From Clostridia bacterium (GTDB taxonomy: Bacteria; Bacillota_A; Clostridia; Oscillospirales; CAG-272), in contig JAFQLN010000010.1 of the NCBI GenBank assembly GCA_017414585.1, positions 1 to 6,736 of the forward strand: 6,736 nucleotides of DNA, written 5' to 3'. The position numbers and the translations under genes are program-made. This document shows positions 5,709 to 6,736 of the stretch, one piece after another. Each line of letters starts with the position of its first letter. Within the stretch, counting starts at the first letter, position 1. The notes beneath the pieces are model-generated. The model made no database searches. It was not told the origin of the DNA and worked only from the letters and a program-made list of their open reading frames with translations.

Positions 5709-6736
5709 ATGAAAAAACTCTTTTCCGCTGTTCTCGCGGCGCTTCTCTGTGCCGTTCCCCTTTCCATGACTTCCTGCGGCAGCACCTCGACCCTCGAAGA
5801 ACCCCGCGCAGTCTATGACCGTTCTCTCGAAGGCACCACGCTCAACGTCTTCAACTGGGGTGTGTACATCTCCGACGGCAGCGAAGGTTCGTTCGACGTC
5901 AACGCCGCTTTTGAAGCCCTGACCGGCATCAAGGTCAACTACATGAACTACGAATCGAACGAAGCCATGTATGCCAAGCTCAAGTCCGGCGCGGTTTCTT
6001 ACGATATCGTCATCCCCTCCGATTACATGATCGAGCGTCTGATCAATGAAAATATGCTCCAGAAGCTCGATATGCCCAAAATCACCAACTACGACCTCAT
6101 CGACGAACAGTACAAGAACCTCTTCTTCGATGAAGCGAACGAATACAGCGTGCCCTATTCCGTCGGACTGGTCGGCATGATCTACAACACCACCATGGTC
6201 GAAGGCACGCCGGACAGCTGGGGACTGATGTGGGACAGCACATACGCGGACAATATCCTCACTTTCAATAACCCCCGCGACGCATTCGCCATCGCACAGT
6301 TCTACCTCGGCAGCGATATCAACTCCACCGATAAGGCAGACTGGGACGCGGCTGCCGCCAAGCTGAAGGAACAGAACGCGGTTCTTCAGGCGCGTGTCAT
6401 GGACGAAGTCTTCAATAAGATGGAAGCCGGAAACGCAGCCGTTGCACCGTATTACGCAGGCGACTTCCTCACCATGCAGGAAAACAACCCCGACCTCGCG
6501 TTCGTTTATCCGAAGGAAGGCACGAATATCTTCATCGACTCCGTCTGTGTTCCTGCAAACGCGCAGAACGTGGAAGCGGCGCATATGTACATCAACTTCC
6601 TGCTTGAACCCGAAGTGGCTCTCGCGAATGCGGAATACATCTGCTACGCATCCCCGAACACAGCCGTCGTGGAAAATCCCGCGTACAGCTTCTATCAGGA
6701 CGAAATTCTCTATCCCTCCGCAGATACGCTTCCGAA
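5709..6736 (+). CDS. potD: Polyamine-binding lipoprotein PotD (3' end cut by window)
   Basis: The first 342 codons of the substrate-binding subunit are present and the reading frame is open to the window edge. E. coli PotD has 348 residues, so perhaps 25-30 residues are missing. A lipoprotein signal (K2-K3, hydrophobic 4-18, lipobox MTSC with Cys23) anchors it outside the membrane of a Gram-positive-type cell. VFNWGVYI (47-54), YESNEAMYAKLKSG (81-94), IPSDYMI (102-108), YPKEG (267-271), IDSVCVPANA (276-285) and ASPN (314-317) match the PotD/PotF fold. Compared from memory with E. coli PotD, pocket residues Trp34, Tyr37, Ser83, Tyr85, Asp257 and Tyr293 correspond to W50, Y53, S104, Y106, D277 and Y313. 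The equivalents of Glu36, Asp168, Glu171, Trp229 and Trp255 appear as V52, N188, D191, Y249 and F275. GAAAGG (5692-5697) sits 11 bases before the ATG and is a weaker site than those of potB and potC. Polyamine binding is likely; the exact ligand is uncertain. Confidence 0.92.
   Translation, partial: MKKLFSAVLAALLCAVPLSMTSCGSTSTLEEPRAVYDRSLEGTTLNVFNWGVYISDGSEGSFDVNAAFEALTGIKVNYMNYESNEAMYAKLKSGAVSYDIVIPSDYMIERLINENMLQKLDMPKITNYDLIDEQYKNLFFDEANEYSVPYSVGLVGMIYNTTMVEGTPDSWGLMWDSTYADNILTFNNPRDAFAIAQFYLGSDINSTDKADWDAAAAKLKEQNAVLQARVMDEVFNKMEAGNAAVAPYYAGDFLTMQENNPDLAFVYPKEGTNIFIDSVCVPANAQNVEAAHMYINFLLEPEVALANAEYICYASPNTAVVENPAYSFYQDEILYPSADTLP

Noticed and set aside
5679..6584. A minus-strand open frame of 301 codons opposite potD
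   Set aside because: potD on the + strand is unmistakable (lipobox, PotD motifs), and the antisense frame has no family features.
1..6736. CRISPR arrays, tRNA/rRNA genes, insertion-sequence or conjugative-element genes next to the Tet-like gene
   Set aside because: No regularly spaced direct repeats, tRNA-type T-loop and acceptor pairing, transposase motifs or integrase motifs were found on either strand.

Overview
The window reads as a chromosomal segment of an anaerobic Firmicute, most likely a gut-type Clostridia (Oscillospirales/Ruminococcaceae-like). The grounds are moderately GC-rich coding DNA with AT-rich consensus sigma-A promoters, strong AAGGAGG ribosome-binding sites, clostridial-type potABCD proteins, and at the left edge a REP/MITE-like repeat of a kind I associate with such genomes. 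The lineage is an inference, since no rRNA or marker gene is present. All genes lie on the + strand.

Layout. Bases 1-158 are non-coding and contain a C-rich folded repeat, a 12-bp palindrome and a separate imperfect hairpin. A perfect TTGACA-17-TATAAT promoter (159-187) then drives a monocistronic gene (225-2273). It encodes a 682-residue translational GTPase of the Tet(M)/Tet(O)/Tet(W) ribosomal-protection type, but divergent: it is longer than Tet(M), and the domain IV tip that displaces tetracycline does not match. It ends in tandem stops inside a weak terminator hairpin followed by T-tracts.

The 526-bp gap 2274-2799 is the most unusual part. It holds an array of roughly helically spaced T-tracts, a strong TTTACA-17-TATAAT promoter with an AT-rich upstream element, and about 410 nt of predicted leader RNA before potA. 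Consecutive stem-loops tile nearly the whole leader, starting at the predicted first transcribed base and ending with a small hairpin over the potA Shine-Dalgarno. I recognise no known riboswitch or RNA family in it, so it is a candidate undescribed cis-regulatory RNA (or an ncRNA co-transcribed with the operon).

Bases 2800 to the right edge are a potABCD polyamine ABC importer operon: ATPase (potA), two permeases (potB, potC) and the start of the substrate-binding lipoprotein (potD, cut by the window end). The potA-potB and potB-potC junctions are tight, with Shine-Dalgarno sites overlapping the upstream stop codon. The potC-potD junction is a 121-bp gap containing a well-placed Shine-Dalgarno followed by an 8-codon mini-ORF. 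PotD would capture polyamine at the outer membrane face, PotB/PotC form the channel, and PotA drives import. No regulator gene is visible, which leaves the leader as the obvious candidate for control. The GTPase gene appears to be a separate transcription unit.
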